In this document: in pieces, positions 7,553 to 15,588 of the stretch
Numbering within the stretch: position 1 is the first letter of the stretch
How the letters are laid out: the number at the start of each line of letters is the position of its first letter
Source of the DNA: Firmicutes bacterium ASF500
GTDB lineage: Bacteria; Bacillota; Clostridia; Oscillospirales; Oscillospiraceae
Reading direction: 5' to 3'
NCBI GenBank assembly: GCA_000492175.2
Contig: CP097573.1
Span: forward strand, 2,604,001-2,668,000
DNA length: 64,000 nt
Notes under the pieces: generated by a model
What the model was told of the DNA's origin: nothing
Database searches by the model: none
Seen by the model: only the letters and a program-made list of their open reading frames with translations
Position numbers and translations under genes: made by a program

Positions 7553-10375
7553 ATGCACACACACATTTCCGTCAAGGGCGCGCGGGTGAACAACCTGAAA
7601 AATATCGACGTAAAGATTCCACGGGACAAGCTGGTGGTGCTCACCGGGCTGTCGGGGTCGGGGAAGTCGTCCCTGGCCTTCGACACCATCTACGCCGAGG
7701 GACAGCGGCGGTATGTGGAGTCGCTGTCCTCCTACGCCCGGATGTTCCTGGGGCAGATGGAGAAGCCCGACGTGGACTACATCGACGGCCTGTCCCCGGC
7801 CATCTCCATCGACCAGAAGACCACCTCCAAAAATCCCCGGTCTACAGTGGGCACGGTGACGGAAATTTACGACTACCTCCGCCTGCTGTGGGCCCGGGTG
7901 GGCACCCCCCACTGCCCCATCTGCGGCAAGGAGATCAAACAGCAGACCATCGACCAGATCATCGACCATGTGCTGGCCCTGCCCGAGGCCACCCGCATCC
8001 AGGTGATGGCTCCGGTGATCCGGGGGAAGAAGGGCGAGCACGCCAAAATCTTCGAGGACGCCCGGAAGTCGGGCTACGTCCGGGTACGGGCCGACGGCTC
8101 CCTCTACGACCTCAGCGAGGAGATCAAGCTGGACAAGAACAAAAAGCACCACATTGAGATTGTGGTGGACCGGCTGGTGATCCGGGACGACATCACCCGG
8201 CGGCTTACCGACAGCGTGGAGGTGGCCTCCAACCTGGCGGGAGGGCTGGTGGTGGTCAACATCGTGGGGGAGGACCGGGATATCATGTTCTCCCAAAACT
8301 ACGCCTGTGAGGACTGCGGCGTGTCCATTGAGGAGCTGTCCCCCCGGATGTTTTCCTTCAACAACCCCTTTGGGGCCTGCCCCACCTGTATGGGCCTGGG
8401 CTCTCAGATGAAGATCGACCCGGAGCTCATCATCCCCAACCGGGACCTGTCCATTGTGGAGGGGGCCATTACCGCCTCCGGGTGGAACAACATCAAGTCC
8501 GACGGAATTTCCCGGATGTACTTCGACGCCCTGGCGAAGAAGTATAAATTCAAGCTGAACACCCCGATCAAAGACCTGCCCCAAGAAATAATGGATGTGA
8601 TTCTCCACGGCACCAACGGAGAAAAGCTCACCATCCACTACGACCAGCCCCGGGGCAAGGGGACGCTGTACCAGCCCTTCGAGGGCATCATCAACAACCT
8701 GGAGCGCCGCTACCGGGAGACCCAGTCCGACGCCATGAAGCGGGAGCTGGAGGAGTGCATGTCCCAGTGCCCCTGCCCCACCTGTCAGGGGCGGCGGCTG
8801 AAAAAGGAGTCTTTGGCCGTCACCGTGGGCGGGCTGGACATCGACAGCTACTGCCGCAAGAGCGTCACCGAGGCCCTGGACTTTATGGAAAAGCTGGTGC
8901 TCAACGAGACCCAGACCATGATCGCCTCCCAGATTTTGAAGGAAATTCGGAACCGCCTGGGCTTCCTCCAGTCGGTGGGGCTGCAATACCTCACCCTGTC
9001 CCGGGAGGCGGGCACCCTGTCCGGCGGCGAGAGCCAGCGCATCCGGCTGGCTACCCAGATCGGGTCCTCCCTCATGGGGGTGCTCTATATCCTGGACGAG
9101 CCCTCCATCGGCCTGCACCAGCGGGACAACGACAAGCTCCTCCAGACCTTGAAGGAGCTGCGGGACCTGGGCAACACCCTCCTTGTGGTGGAGCACGACG
9201 AGGACACCATGCGGGAGGCGGATTATATCATCGACGTGGGCCCCGGGGCGGGGGTGAACGGGGGCACCATCGTGGCCGCCGGTACCCCGGAGGAGGTCAT
9301 GGACAACCCCGCCTCCATTACCGGGGACTACCTCACCGGACGGAAAAAAATCCCCGTTCCGTCGGAGCGGCGGAAGGGGAGCGGGCACTATTTGAAGGTG
9401 TTCGGCGCGGAGGAGCACAACCTGCGCCGGGTGGACGTGGCCTTCCCCTTGGGGACCTTCACCTGCGTCACCGGGGTGTCGGGGAGCGGAAAATCCTCTC
9501 TTGTTAACGAGATTCTGTTCAAAAAGCTGGGGGCCGACCTGAACCGGACCAAGACCCGGGCGGGGAAGCACCAGCGCATTGAGGGGGAGGAGTTTTTAGA
9601 CAAGGTCATCAACATCGACCAGAGTCCCATCGGCCGCACCCCCCGGTCCAACCCGGCCACCTATACAAACCTGTTCAGCGACATCCGGGACCTCTTCGCC
9701 TCCACCCCCGACGCCAAGAGCCGGGGCTACGGCCCGGGCCGGTTCTCCTTCAACACCCGGGGCGGGCGCTGCGAGGCCTGTACGGGAGACGGCCTGCTCA
9801 AAATCGAGATGCACTTCCTGCCGGATATCTATGTCCCCTGCGAGGTGTGCAAGGGCAAGCGGTACAACCGGGAGACCCTGGAGGTGCGGTACAAGGGCAA
9901 GAACATCTATGAGGTGCTGGAGATGACGGTGGACGAGGCCCTGCCCTTCTTCGAGAACATCCCCAAGATTTACAACCGCCTCAAGACCCTGGAGGAGGTG
10001 GGCCTGGGGTATGTGAAGCTGGGCCAGCCCTCTACCGAGCTGTCCGGCGGCGAGGCCCAGCGGGTCAAGCTGGCTACCGAGCTCAGCAAGCGGTCCACCG
10101 GCAAGACCATCTATATCCTGGACGAGCCCACCACCGGCCTGCACTCCGCCGACGTTCACAAGCTCATTGAGGTGCTCCAGCGGCTGGTGGAGGGGGGCAA
10201 CACCATCGTGGTCATCGAGCACAACCTGGACGTGATTAAAACCGCCGACCACATCATCGATCTGGGCCCCGAGGGGGGCGACGGCGGCGGGCAGATCGTC
10301 TGCACCGGCACCCCCGAGGAGGTCGCCGCCTGCCCGGGGTCCTATACGGGGCAGTATTTGAAAAAGATGCTGTAA
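7553..10375 (+). CDS. uvrA: Excinuclease ABC subunit A
   Basis: DNA-damage sensor of nucleotide excision repair, a dimeric ABC ATPase that loads UvrB. 940 residues. First Walker [10 protein letters not shown] at residues 32-40; two signature motifs, [12 protein letters not shown] and [12 protein letters not shown]; Walker [11 protein letters not shown] and [10 protein letters not shown]; zinc modules CPICGK and CEACTGDG...CEVCKGKR. The ATG at 7553 follows AAAAGGAG; an upstream in-frame start at 7520 lacks a ribosome site. It is separated from uvrB by the RAYT-ybaK-tfoX group, and each uvr gene seems to have its own promoter. Confidence 0.97.
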   Translation: MHTHISVKGARVNNLKNIDVKIPRDKLVVLTGLSGSGKSSLAFDTIYAEGQRRYVESLSSYARMFLGQMEKPDVDYIDGLSPAISIDQKTTSKNPRSTVGTVTEIYDYLRLLWARVGTPHCPICGKEIKQQTIDQIIDHVLALPEATRIQVMAPVIRGKKGEHAKIFEDARKSGYVRVRADGSLYDLSEEIKLDKNKKHHIEIVVDRLVIRDDITRRLTDSVEVASNLAGGLVVVNIVGEDRDIMFSQNYACEDCGVSIEELSPRMFSFNNPFGACPTCMGLGSQMKIDPELIIPNRDLSIVEGAITASGWNNIKSDGISRMYFDALAKKYKFKLNTPIKDLPQEIMDVILHGTNGEKLTIHYDQPRGKGTLYQPFEGIINNLERRYRETQSDAMKRELEECMSQCPCPTCQGRRLKKESLAVTVGGLDIDSYCRKSVTEALDFMEKLVLNETQTMIASQILKEIRNRLGFLQSVGLQYLTLSREAGTLSGGESQRIRLATQIGSSLMGVLYILDEPSIGLHQRDNDKLLQTLKELRDLGNTLLVVEHDEDTMREADYIIDVGPGAGVNGGTIVAAGTPEEVMDNPASITGDYLTGRKKIPVPSERRKGSGHYLKVFGAEEHNLRRVDVAFPLGTFTCVTGVSGSGKSSLVNEILFKKLGADLNRTKTRAGKHQRIEGEEFLDKVINIDQSPIGRTPRSNPATYTNLFSDIRDLFASTPDAKSRGYGPGRFSFNTRGGRCEACTGDGLLKIEMHFLPDIYVPCEVCKGKRYNRETLEVRYKGKNIYEVLEMTVDEALPFFENIPKIYNRLKTLEEVGLGYVKLGQPSTELSGGEAQRVKLATELSKRSTGKTIYILDEPTTGLHSADVHKLIEVLQRLVEGGNTIVVIEHNLDVIKTADHIIDLGPEGGDGGGQIVCTGTPEEVAACPGSYTGQYLKKML

Positions 10376-10379
10376 AACC

Positions 10380-10660
10380 TGCGTCCCCCGCAGGGCCAGC
10401 CTCCTTTTCCCCGCAAGGGGGACGCGATAGCCGTAAGCGGCAGAGCCGCTAACGGCTATCCAGTGAAAGGAGGTGCCCCAGTTCGCAAACTGGGGCGGAG
10501 GATTGATTTCGCCGCAGGCGAAATGTGCGAAGCAAACGAGGTTTGTGCAAATCTTGGTTTACTTCGTATGTTTTGCTTCGCAAAACGCAATCCTCAGTCA
10601 GCCTTCGGCTGACAGCCCCTTTCAAAAGGGGCCTGGGCCCTGCGGGGGACGAGGGATATT
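10380..10660. repeat. Composite intergenic repeat (types E and D)
   Basis: Short palindromes in series: GATAGCCGTAAGCGG / CCGCTAACGGCTATC, AAAGGAGGTGCCCCAGTTCG with CGAACTGGGGC-type partners, TTCGCCGCAGGCGAA, CAGCCTTCGGCTGACAG and CCCCTTTCAAAAGGGG. The same modules recur in other orders at 39710-40010, 42173-42262 and 52737-52842. No gene seen in 10376-10660. Confidence 0.75.
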
Positions 10661-10664
10661 GCCT

Positions 10665-10892
10665 TCACCCCGTCCGCACCCAGCCAGCCAGCCGCGCGCC
10701 CAGGCGAAAGCCGTGGGCGAAGGAGAGGAAATTGCTGGTTTCCAAGAGGTGAAATACGGCGGCGGGCATATCTCCCCCTTTCCAAATGGCCTCCGCCTGT
10801 GTATAATAGGCTTGGTATTCCGGGTTGCTGTCGAAGTCCAGCCGGAACCGCTCAATTTCCTGGAGATAGAGTTCTTTGAGGTTTTCTTCCAT
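10665..10892 (-). CDS. Small hypothetical protein, DUF6809-like
   Basis: 75 residues, helical and acidic, starting MEENLKELYLQEIERF and ending with an AHGFRLGARLAG segment. The HGFRLG ending recalls small Clostridia proteins of the DUF6809 type, an assignment from memory. The ATG at 10892 is chosen because AGGTGGT precedes it; an upstream in-frame start has no ribosome site. Divergent from the XRE gene at 10945, with a shared AT-rich gap of about 50 bases. Function unknown. Confidence 0.55.
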   Translation of the reverse strand: MEENLKELYLQEIERFRLDFDSNPEYQAYYTQAEAIWKGGDMPAAVFHLLETSNFLSFAHGFRLGARLAGWVRTG

Positions 10893-10944
10893 GATGGCAC
10901 CACCTGACACGAATTGTTATGGCGTTATTATACCACGAATTTAG

Positions 10945-11184
10945 ATGATGTCAATAGAAAGCGAGAAAATAATGGAGATTATTTTGCCCAGCCTTGCGGA
11001 GCGGCTGAAACCGCTGAGAAAAAGCAAAAATATGACGCAAAAAGCGATGGCGGAGCTGCTGGATTGTACAGAGCGGCATTATCAGAAGATCGAATACGGG
11101 CAAATCAACGTCCCCGCCACCACGGTGATTTTCCTGGCCGACTACTTCGGCGTGACCGCCGATTATTTATTGGGACGCACGTAG
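10945..11184 (+). CDS. Small XRE-family HTH transcriptional regulator
   Basis: 79 residues, essentially a single Cro/C1-type helix-turn-helix: LAERLKPLRKSKNMTQKAMAELLDCTERHYQKIE then the dimer-type end VIFLADYFGVTADYLLGRT. The start is uncertain: ATGATG at 10945/10948 has no clear ribosome site, and the ATG at 10972 follows only a weak GCGAG. The TAG stop is formed by the GTAGGG end of the repeat element that begins at 11181, so the original C-terminus may have been different. Targets unknown. Confidence 0.75.
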   Translation: MMSIESEKIMEIILPSLAERLKPLRKSKNMTQKAMAELLDCTERHYQKIEYGQINVPATTVIFLADYFGVTADYLLGRT

Positions 11185-11330
11185 GGACGCTTCACGAAGC
11201 GTCCGTCCTACCCGCCGCATTTCCCCGCCGCAAATCTACCGCATTTCCCCGTCGCAAATCTACCGCATTTTCCCGCCGCAATCCATCATATTTCTGCCGT
11301 AAAGGCGGACGCATCGTGATGCGTCCCTAC
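11181..11330. mobile_element. MITE-like element, 150 bp with terminal inverted repeats and internal tandem repeats
   Basis: Left end GTAGGGACGCTTCACGAAGC; the right end, reversed, reads GTAGGGACGCATCACGATGC. The two differ at positions that keep the inner hairpin (TTC-GAA against ATC-GAT). Between them a 24-base unit (CCCCGCCGCAAATCTACCGC plus ATTT) occurs twice at 11223-11270 and partly once more. It has no coding capacity, as expected for an element mobilised in trans. Confidence 0.7.
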
Positions 11331-11341
11331 GAGAGGTGCCT

Positions 11342-11842
11342 ATGGAACTCTATGAATTTTTGACTACCACCACAGCGGGCAAGTGTCTATTCACCATGCT
11401 GGTGTCCATGGTCCCCATCATCGAGCTGCGGGGGGGCGTGCCCTTCGGGGTGGCGGTGCTGGGACTGCCCTCCTATCTGGCCTTTCCGGCGGCGGTGATC
11501 GGCAATCTGATCCCCGCCCCCTTTATCATCGTCTACATCCGCCGGGTCTTTGAGCTGATGCGGAAATATCTGCCCTGGCTCAACGGCATTGTGGACAAGC
11601 TGGAGAAAAAGGCCCACCTCAAGGGGCAGAAGGTTCAGAAGTATCAGTACCTGGGCCTGTGGCTCTTTGTGGCCATCCCCCTGCCCGGGACGGGGGCCTG
11701 GACCGGCTCGCTGGCGGCGGCGTTTTTGGGGATGCGGCTGAAAAAGGCCATGCCCGCCGTGGTGCTGGGGGTGCTCACCGCCGGGTGCATTATGCTGGGG
11801 CTGACCCATATGGGGATCAATCTGTTCTCCGGGGCAGTGTAG
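11342..11842 (+). CDS. Small multidrug export protein family (COG2426)
   Basis: 166-residue membrane protein with four or so hydrophobic segments. Family motifs: MVPIIELRGGVPFGVAVLGLP near the start and FVAIPLPGTGAWTGSLAAAFLGM in the middle. The family is named for small multidrug export but substrates are not established. ATG at 11342 follows GAGAGGTG; the GTG at 11336 lies within that ribosome site. The TAG stop lies in a GTAGGGCGCACC sequence resembling a repeat end. Confidence 0.8.
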   Translation: MELYEFLTTTTAGKCLFTMLVSMVPIIELRGGVPFGVAVLGLPSYLAFPAAVIGNLIPAPFIIVYIRRVFELMRKYLPWLNGIVDKLEKKAHLKGQKVQKYQYLGLWLFVAIPLPGTGAWTGSLAAAFLGMRLKKAMPAVVLGVLTAGCIMLGLTHMGINLFSGAV

Positions 11843-11893
11843 GGCGCACCCCCGCCCTCCGGCGGGCATAGAATACCCCGGAGGTGTTGCCGA

Positions 11894-12226
11894 GTGGGTA
11901 CGTTCTGGGATACGCTGTTGGCCGGGGCCTGCATCTGCGGGCTGGCGTTTGTGGGGTGGTGGCTCTTTGGGCTGCTGCTGCGTCCCCTGCCCGGGCGGGG
12001 GGCGAGGGTCGTCCTGACCGGCCGGGGCGAGGGCGAGGGGCTGGAGCAGCTGGTCCGCTCCTTCCTCTGGCTGCGGGGGATGGGGCTGCTGCGCTGTCCC
12101 ATTGTCATCGCCGACGCGGGCCTCACCCCCGCCGGCTGGGAGCTGGCCCTGCGCCTGTCCGCCCGCTGGCCGGAGGTGGCGCTGTGGCCCGCCTCGGATT
12201 TGGGGGATTACATTTCGGGAATGTAG
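11894..12226 (+). CDS. Hypothetical protein with one N-terminal membrane segment
   Basis: 110 residues. A hydrophobic segment at about 8-30 (LLAGACICGLAFVGWWLFGLLL) is followed by a soluble part with RVVLTGRGEGEGLEQLVRSF and CPIVIADAGLTPAGWELAL, which hints at a small alpha/beta fold on the cytoplasmic side. Family not recognised. GTG start at 11894 after GGAGGTG. The TAG stop is formed by GTAGGGGGCGCAC, a type B-like repeat end. Confidence 0.55.
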   Translation: MGTFWDTLLAGACICGLAFVGWWLFGLLLRPLPGRGARVVLTGRGEGEGLEQLVRSFLWLRGMGLLRCPIVIADAGLTPAGWELALRLSARWPEVALWPASDLGDYISGM

Positions 12227-12259
12227 GGGGCGCACATTGTGCGCCCGCTCTTACACAAG

Positions 12260-12335
12260 GTAGGGCAAGGGCTCTGCCCTTGCCTTTTCCAGAGGCGAAA
12301 ATTGTCGTTCGGCAAGGGCAGAGCCCTTGCCCTAC
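12260..12335. repeat. GTAGGGCAAGGGCTCTGCCC palindromic repeat (type C)
   Basis: Both ends carry GTAGGGCAAGGGCTCTGCCC, inverted, and can form a near-perfect stem. A second copy lies at 56478-56556. Confidence 0.8.
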
Positions 12336-12363
12336 ACGGTGACAGTGAAAGGAGGCGGTACCC

Positions 12364-14565
12364 ATGTCGGAGCAGGAATTGGAGCTGCTGGAGGGTACCG
12401 TCTCCTCTGTCATTTATCAAAACGAGGAGAACGGCTACACCATCCTCCGGCTGGATGTCCGGGGGGAGGAGGTCACGGTGGTGGGGCCCATGGCGGGGGT
12501 CGCGCCGGGGGAGTATCTGTCCGTCCGGGGGCGGTGGACCCGGCACCCCACCTACGGGCCCCAGATGAAGGCGGAGGTGGTGGACCGCCGCCTGCCCCAG
12601 AGCCTGAAGGAAATTTACCACTACCTGTCCTCCGGGGCGGTGAAGGGGGTGGGCAAGGCCACCGCCCGGCTCATCATCGAGGAGTTCGGGGAGGACGCCC
12701 TCACCGTGATCGAGGAGGACCCGGAGCAGCTGACGAAGATCAAGGGGGTCACCAGAAAGCGGGCCCGGCAGATCGGCGAGGTCTTTCGCCAACAGATGGG
12801 GACCCGGCGGCTGATGGAATTTCTGTCGGAGCATCAGCTGCCCCTGGAGCTGGCCGCCCTCCTCCGCCGGGCCTATGGAGACGTGGCTCTGGAGGTGGTG
12901 AAGGCCAACCCCTACCTGCTGGTGAATGAGGAGTTTGAGGTGGAGTTCTCCCAGGCGGACAAGCTGGCCCTGTCCCTGGGGGTGGGGCCGGAGGACCCCC
13001 TGCGGCTGGAGGCGGGGCTGGTCTTTGAGCTGGCCCACAACAACCACAACAACGGCCACACCTTCCTGCCCCGGCGGAAGCTGGTGGAGGCCACCAGCGC
13101 CCTGCTGAGCACCCCCGGCGAGGGGCTGGAGGACAGCCTGGAGGACCTGCTGCGCCGGAGGGAGGCGGAGTGTGAGCAGGTGGCGGGCCAGGAGGCGGTA
13201 TACCTCCCCGCCCTGTATGAGGCCGAGACCTTCATCGCCCAGCGGGTGCTGGAGATGAGCCGGGCGGAGCCCCTGCCTCCGGAGGGGCTGGATAAGCTGA
13301 TCCGCCGCATTGAGAAGGAGCAGCGCATTACATACGCCCCCCAACAGCGGGAGGCGGTGGAGCTGGCGGCGGGCTGTCAGGTGATGCTCCTCACCGGCGG
13401 GCCGGGGACGGGCAAGACCACCTGCCTCCGGGGGGTGCTGGCCCTCTTTGAGGCCATGGGGCTGGAGACCGCCCTGGCCGCCCCCACCGGACGGGCGGCG
13501 AAGCGGCTGGGGGAGCTGTGCGATACCGACGCCTCCACCATCCACCGGCTGCTGGAGACCGGGTTTGACCCCCGGTCGGGCAAGCTGGTCTTTACCCGGA
13601 ATACCTATAATCCCCTAAAGGCCGACGCCGTCATCGTGGACGAGACCTCCATGGTGGACGTGCCCCTGATGGCCGCGCTGCTGGACGCCCTGGACGACGG
13701 GTGCCGCCTGGTGCTGGTGGGCGACCCGGACCAGCTGCCCTCGGTGGGGCCGGGGGCTCTCTTCGCCGACCTCATCCGCAGCGGCGCGGTTCCCACGGTC
13801 CGGCTGACGGAGATTTTCCGTCAGGCCGCTCAGAGCGCCATCGTCCGCAGCGCCCACCTCATCAACCGGGGGCAGATCCCCGACCTGCGGCGCAACGAGG
13901 GGGATTTCTTCTGTCTGGCCCGCTGGGACGCCCAGGCGGTGCTGGACACGGTGGTGGACCTGTGCCGCCGCCGCCTGCCCGAGCGGATGGGCATTCCCGC
14001 CGATCAGATTCAGGTCCTCTCCCCCACCCGCCGCCGGGGCACCGGCACCCGGGCCCTGAACCAGGCCCTCCAGGCCGCCCTGAACCCGCCCCTGGAGGGG
14101 AAGGGGGAGCGGCGGTTCGGCGACTGGGTCTTCCGGTCGGGGGACCGGGTGATGCAGGTGCGGAACAACTACGACATCCTCTGGCGGGAAGAGGGAGGGA
14201 CTGACTCCGGCATGGGGATGTTCAACGGGGACGTGGGGGTGGTCCGGTCCATTGAGAAGGAGATCATCACCGTGGACTTTGACGGCAAGGTCGTGGAGTA
14301 CACCCCGGATATGCTGGGGGAGCTGGAGCCCGCCTTCGCCGTGACGGTCCATAAGGCCCAGGGCTCTGAGTATCGGGCGGTGATTCTGGCCGCCTTTGAG
14401 GGAGCGCCCATGCTCATGACCCGAGGGGTGCTGTACACCGCCGTCACCCGGGCCAGAGAGCTGTTTATCGTGGTGGGCGACCCCGACGCCGTGGCCGGGA
14501 TGGTCAACAACAACCGTCAGACCAGAAGATATTCCGGCCTGCGGGCCAGATTGATCGGGGAATGA
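12364..14565 (+). CDS. recD2: RecD2-type ATP-dependent DNA helicase
   Basis: SF1B 5'-3' DNA helicase of the RecD2 type, found where no RecBC partner is present; linked to repair and fork restart in Bacillus and Deinococcus. 733 residues: N-terminal OB-like part (LEGTVSSVIYQNEENGYTI), helix-hairpin-helix repeats (TKIKGVTRKRARQIGE), Walker A GGPGTGKTT at about 341, motif II VDETSMVDV, motif III GDPDQLPSVGPG, and C-terminal VHKAQGSEY and YTAVTRAREL. ATG follows AAAGGAGGCGG. The upstream gap is a repeat, so its promoter is not obvious. Confidence 0.95.
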   Translation: MSEQELELLEGTVSSVIYQNEENGYTILRLDVRGEEVTVVGPMAGVAPGEYLSVRGRWTRHPTYGPQMKAEVVDRRLPQSLKEIYHYLSSGAVKGVGKATARLIIEEFGEDALTVIEEDPEQLTKIKGVTRKRARQIGEVFRQQMGTRRLMEFLSEHQLPLELAALLRRAYGDVALEVVKANPYLLVNEEFEVEFSQADKLALSLGVGPEDPLRLEAGLVFELAHNNHNNGHTFLPRRKLVEATSALLSTPGEGLEDSLEDLLRRREAECEQVAGQEAVYLPALYEAETFIAQRVLEMSRAEPLPPEGLDKLIRRIEKEQRITYAPQQREAVELAAGCQVMLLTGGPGTGKTTCLRGVLALFEAMGLETALAAPTGRAAKRLGELCDTDASTIHRLLETGFDPRSGKLVFTRNTYNPLKADAVIVDETSMVDVPLMAALLDALDDGCRLVLVGDPDQLPSVGPGALFADLIRSGAVPTVRLTEIFRQAAQSAIVRSAHLINRGQIPDLRRNEGDFFCLARWDAQAVLDTVVDLCRRRLPERMGIPADQIQVLSPTRRRGTGTRALNQALQAALNPPLEGKGERRFGDWVFRSGDRVMQVRNNYDILWREEGGTDSGMGMFNGDVGVVRSIEKEIITVDFDGKVVEYTPDMLGELEPAFAVTVHKAQGSEYRAVILAAFEGAPMLMTRGVLYTAVTRARELFIVVGDPDAVAGMVNNNRQTRRYSGLRARLIGE

Positions 14566-14652
14566 GGGGATATCCGGTCCAAGAGGCCGCTGGACGCTGT
14601 GGGGCGCACAGTGAGATATAATTTACAATATTATATTTGGTCATTTTTTATA

Positions 14653-14681
14653 TTGATTATTTTGGCCCGATGGGATATACT
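14653..14681 (+). promoter_or_regulatory. Sigma-A promoter of the hemolysin-III gene
   Basis: TTGATT at 14653-14658, 17-base spacer, TATACT at 14676-14681, in an AT-rich island. Confidence 0.7.
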
Positions 14682-14728
14682 GTAGTCAGTGAAGAACATG
14701 ATACCTTGATTCGAAAGGAGTGTGTCAT

Positions 14729-15454
14729 ATGCACGCTGACTTGATGACGGCCCAGAAGGCCCCTTTGACCATCCCCAAGCCCCGGCGGCGGCGGGAGGTC
14801 CGGGACCCCTACGACGGCCTGCGGCCCTGGTCGGCCATCACCCACGGAGTGGGGGCGGCGCTGGCCCTGGCGGGGACCGCCCTGCTGCTGGCTCGGTCCG
14901 CCGCGATGGGCAAGTGGCTGTACTTCGGCCTGTTCGCGGTGTACGGGCTGTCCATGGTCTGCCTGTATACCGCCAGCACCCTGTACCACTGCCTCAATGG
15001 CTCCGTGGCCATGCGGCTGGCTTTGCGGAAGTATGACCACTGCTCCATTTATCTGCTCATCGCCGGGAGCTATACGCCGCTGTGCCTCACCGTCCTGCGG
15101 GAGGCGGGGGGCATCCCGCTGATGATCGCCGTGTGGGCGCTGGCCGCGGCGGGGACGGTGCTCACCATCGCCAAGCTGTCAATCCCCCGGTGGCTCACCA
15201 GCGCCATCTATCTGTTTATGGGCTGGCTGGCGATCTTTGCCATCGTCCCCATCTACCGCGCCCTGCCCGCTGCCGGATTCTCCTGGCTGCTGGCCGGAGG
15301 ACTGCTGTACACCGTGGGCGGCGTCCTCTACGCCGTCAAATGGCCGGGGCGGGACAACCCCCGCTTCGGCTGTCACGAGATTTTTCATGTGTTTATCCTC
15401 CTGGGCAGCATCGCGCACTTTGTCATGATGTACCAGGTGGTGCTGTGGCTGTAG
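14729..15454 (+). CDS. Hemolysin III / PAQR family membrane protein
   Basis: 241 residues with seven predicted membrane segments after a basic N-terminus (PKPRRRREVRDPYDGLRPWSAITHGVG). PAQR metal-binding features are visible: SAITHGVGA, ASTLYHCLNG, KYDHCSIYLLIAGSYTP and CHEIFHVFILLGSIAHF with conserved histidines. Bacterial members are called hemolysin III, but a real haemolytic role is doubtful; a membrane hydrolase or lipid-homeostasis role is likelier. ATG at 14729 is preceded by GAAAGGAG; the in-frame GTG at 14720 overlaps that site. Confidence 0.88.
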   Translation: MHADLMTAQKAPLTIPKPRRRREVRDPYDGLRPWSAITHGVGAALALAGTALLLARSAAMGKWLYFGLFAVYGLSMVCLYTASTLYHCLNGSVAMRLALRKYDHCSIYLLIAGSYTPLCLTVLREAGGIPLMIAVWALAAAGTVLTIAKLSIPRWLTSAIYLFMGWLAIFAIVPIYRALPAAGFSWLLAGGLLYTVGGVLYAVKWPGRDNPRFGCHEIFHVFILLGSIAHFVMMYQVVLWL

Positions 15455-15505
15455 GATCACGGCGAGGCCGTCAGGCTGTCCATTCGGACGCCTGGCGGCT
15501 TTCTA

Positions 15506-15534
15506 TTGTATTCAATGGGAATTTTTGCTATAAT
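15506..15534 (+). promoter_or_regulatory. Sigma-A promoter of the SLH-binding protein gene
   Basis: TTGTAT at 15506-15511, 17-base spacer, perfect TATAAT at 15529-15534. Confidence 0.7.
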
Positions 15535-15588
15535 ACAGGAGGCATGTCCCGCTTGACGGGATAGAAACTTGATAAGGAGGGAAATTTT

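Noticed and set aside
11223..11290. Tandem 24-base units looked at as a possible CRISPR
   Set aside because: Units are directly adjacent without spacers and there are no cas genes; they belong to the MITE-like element.
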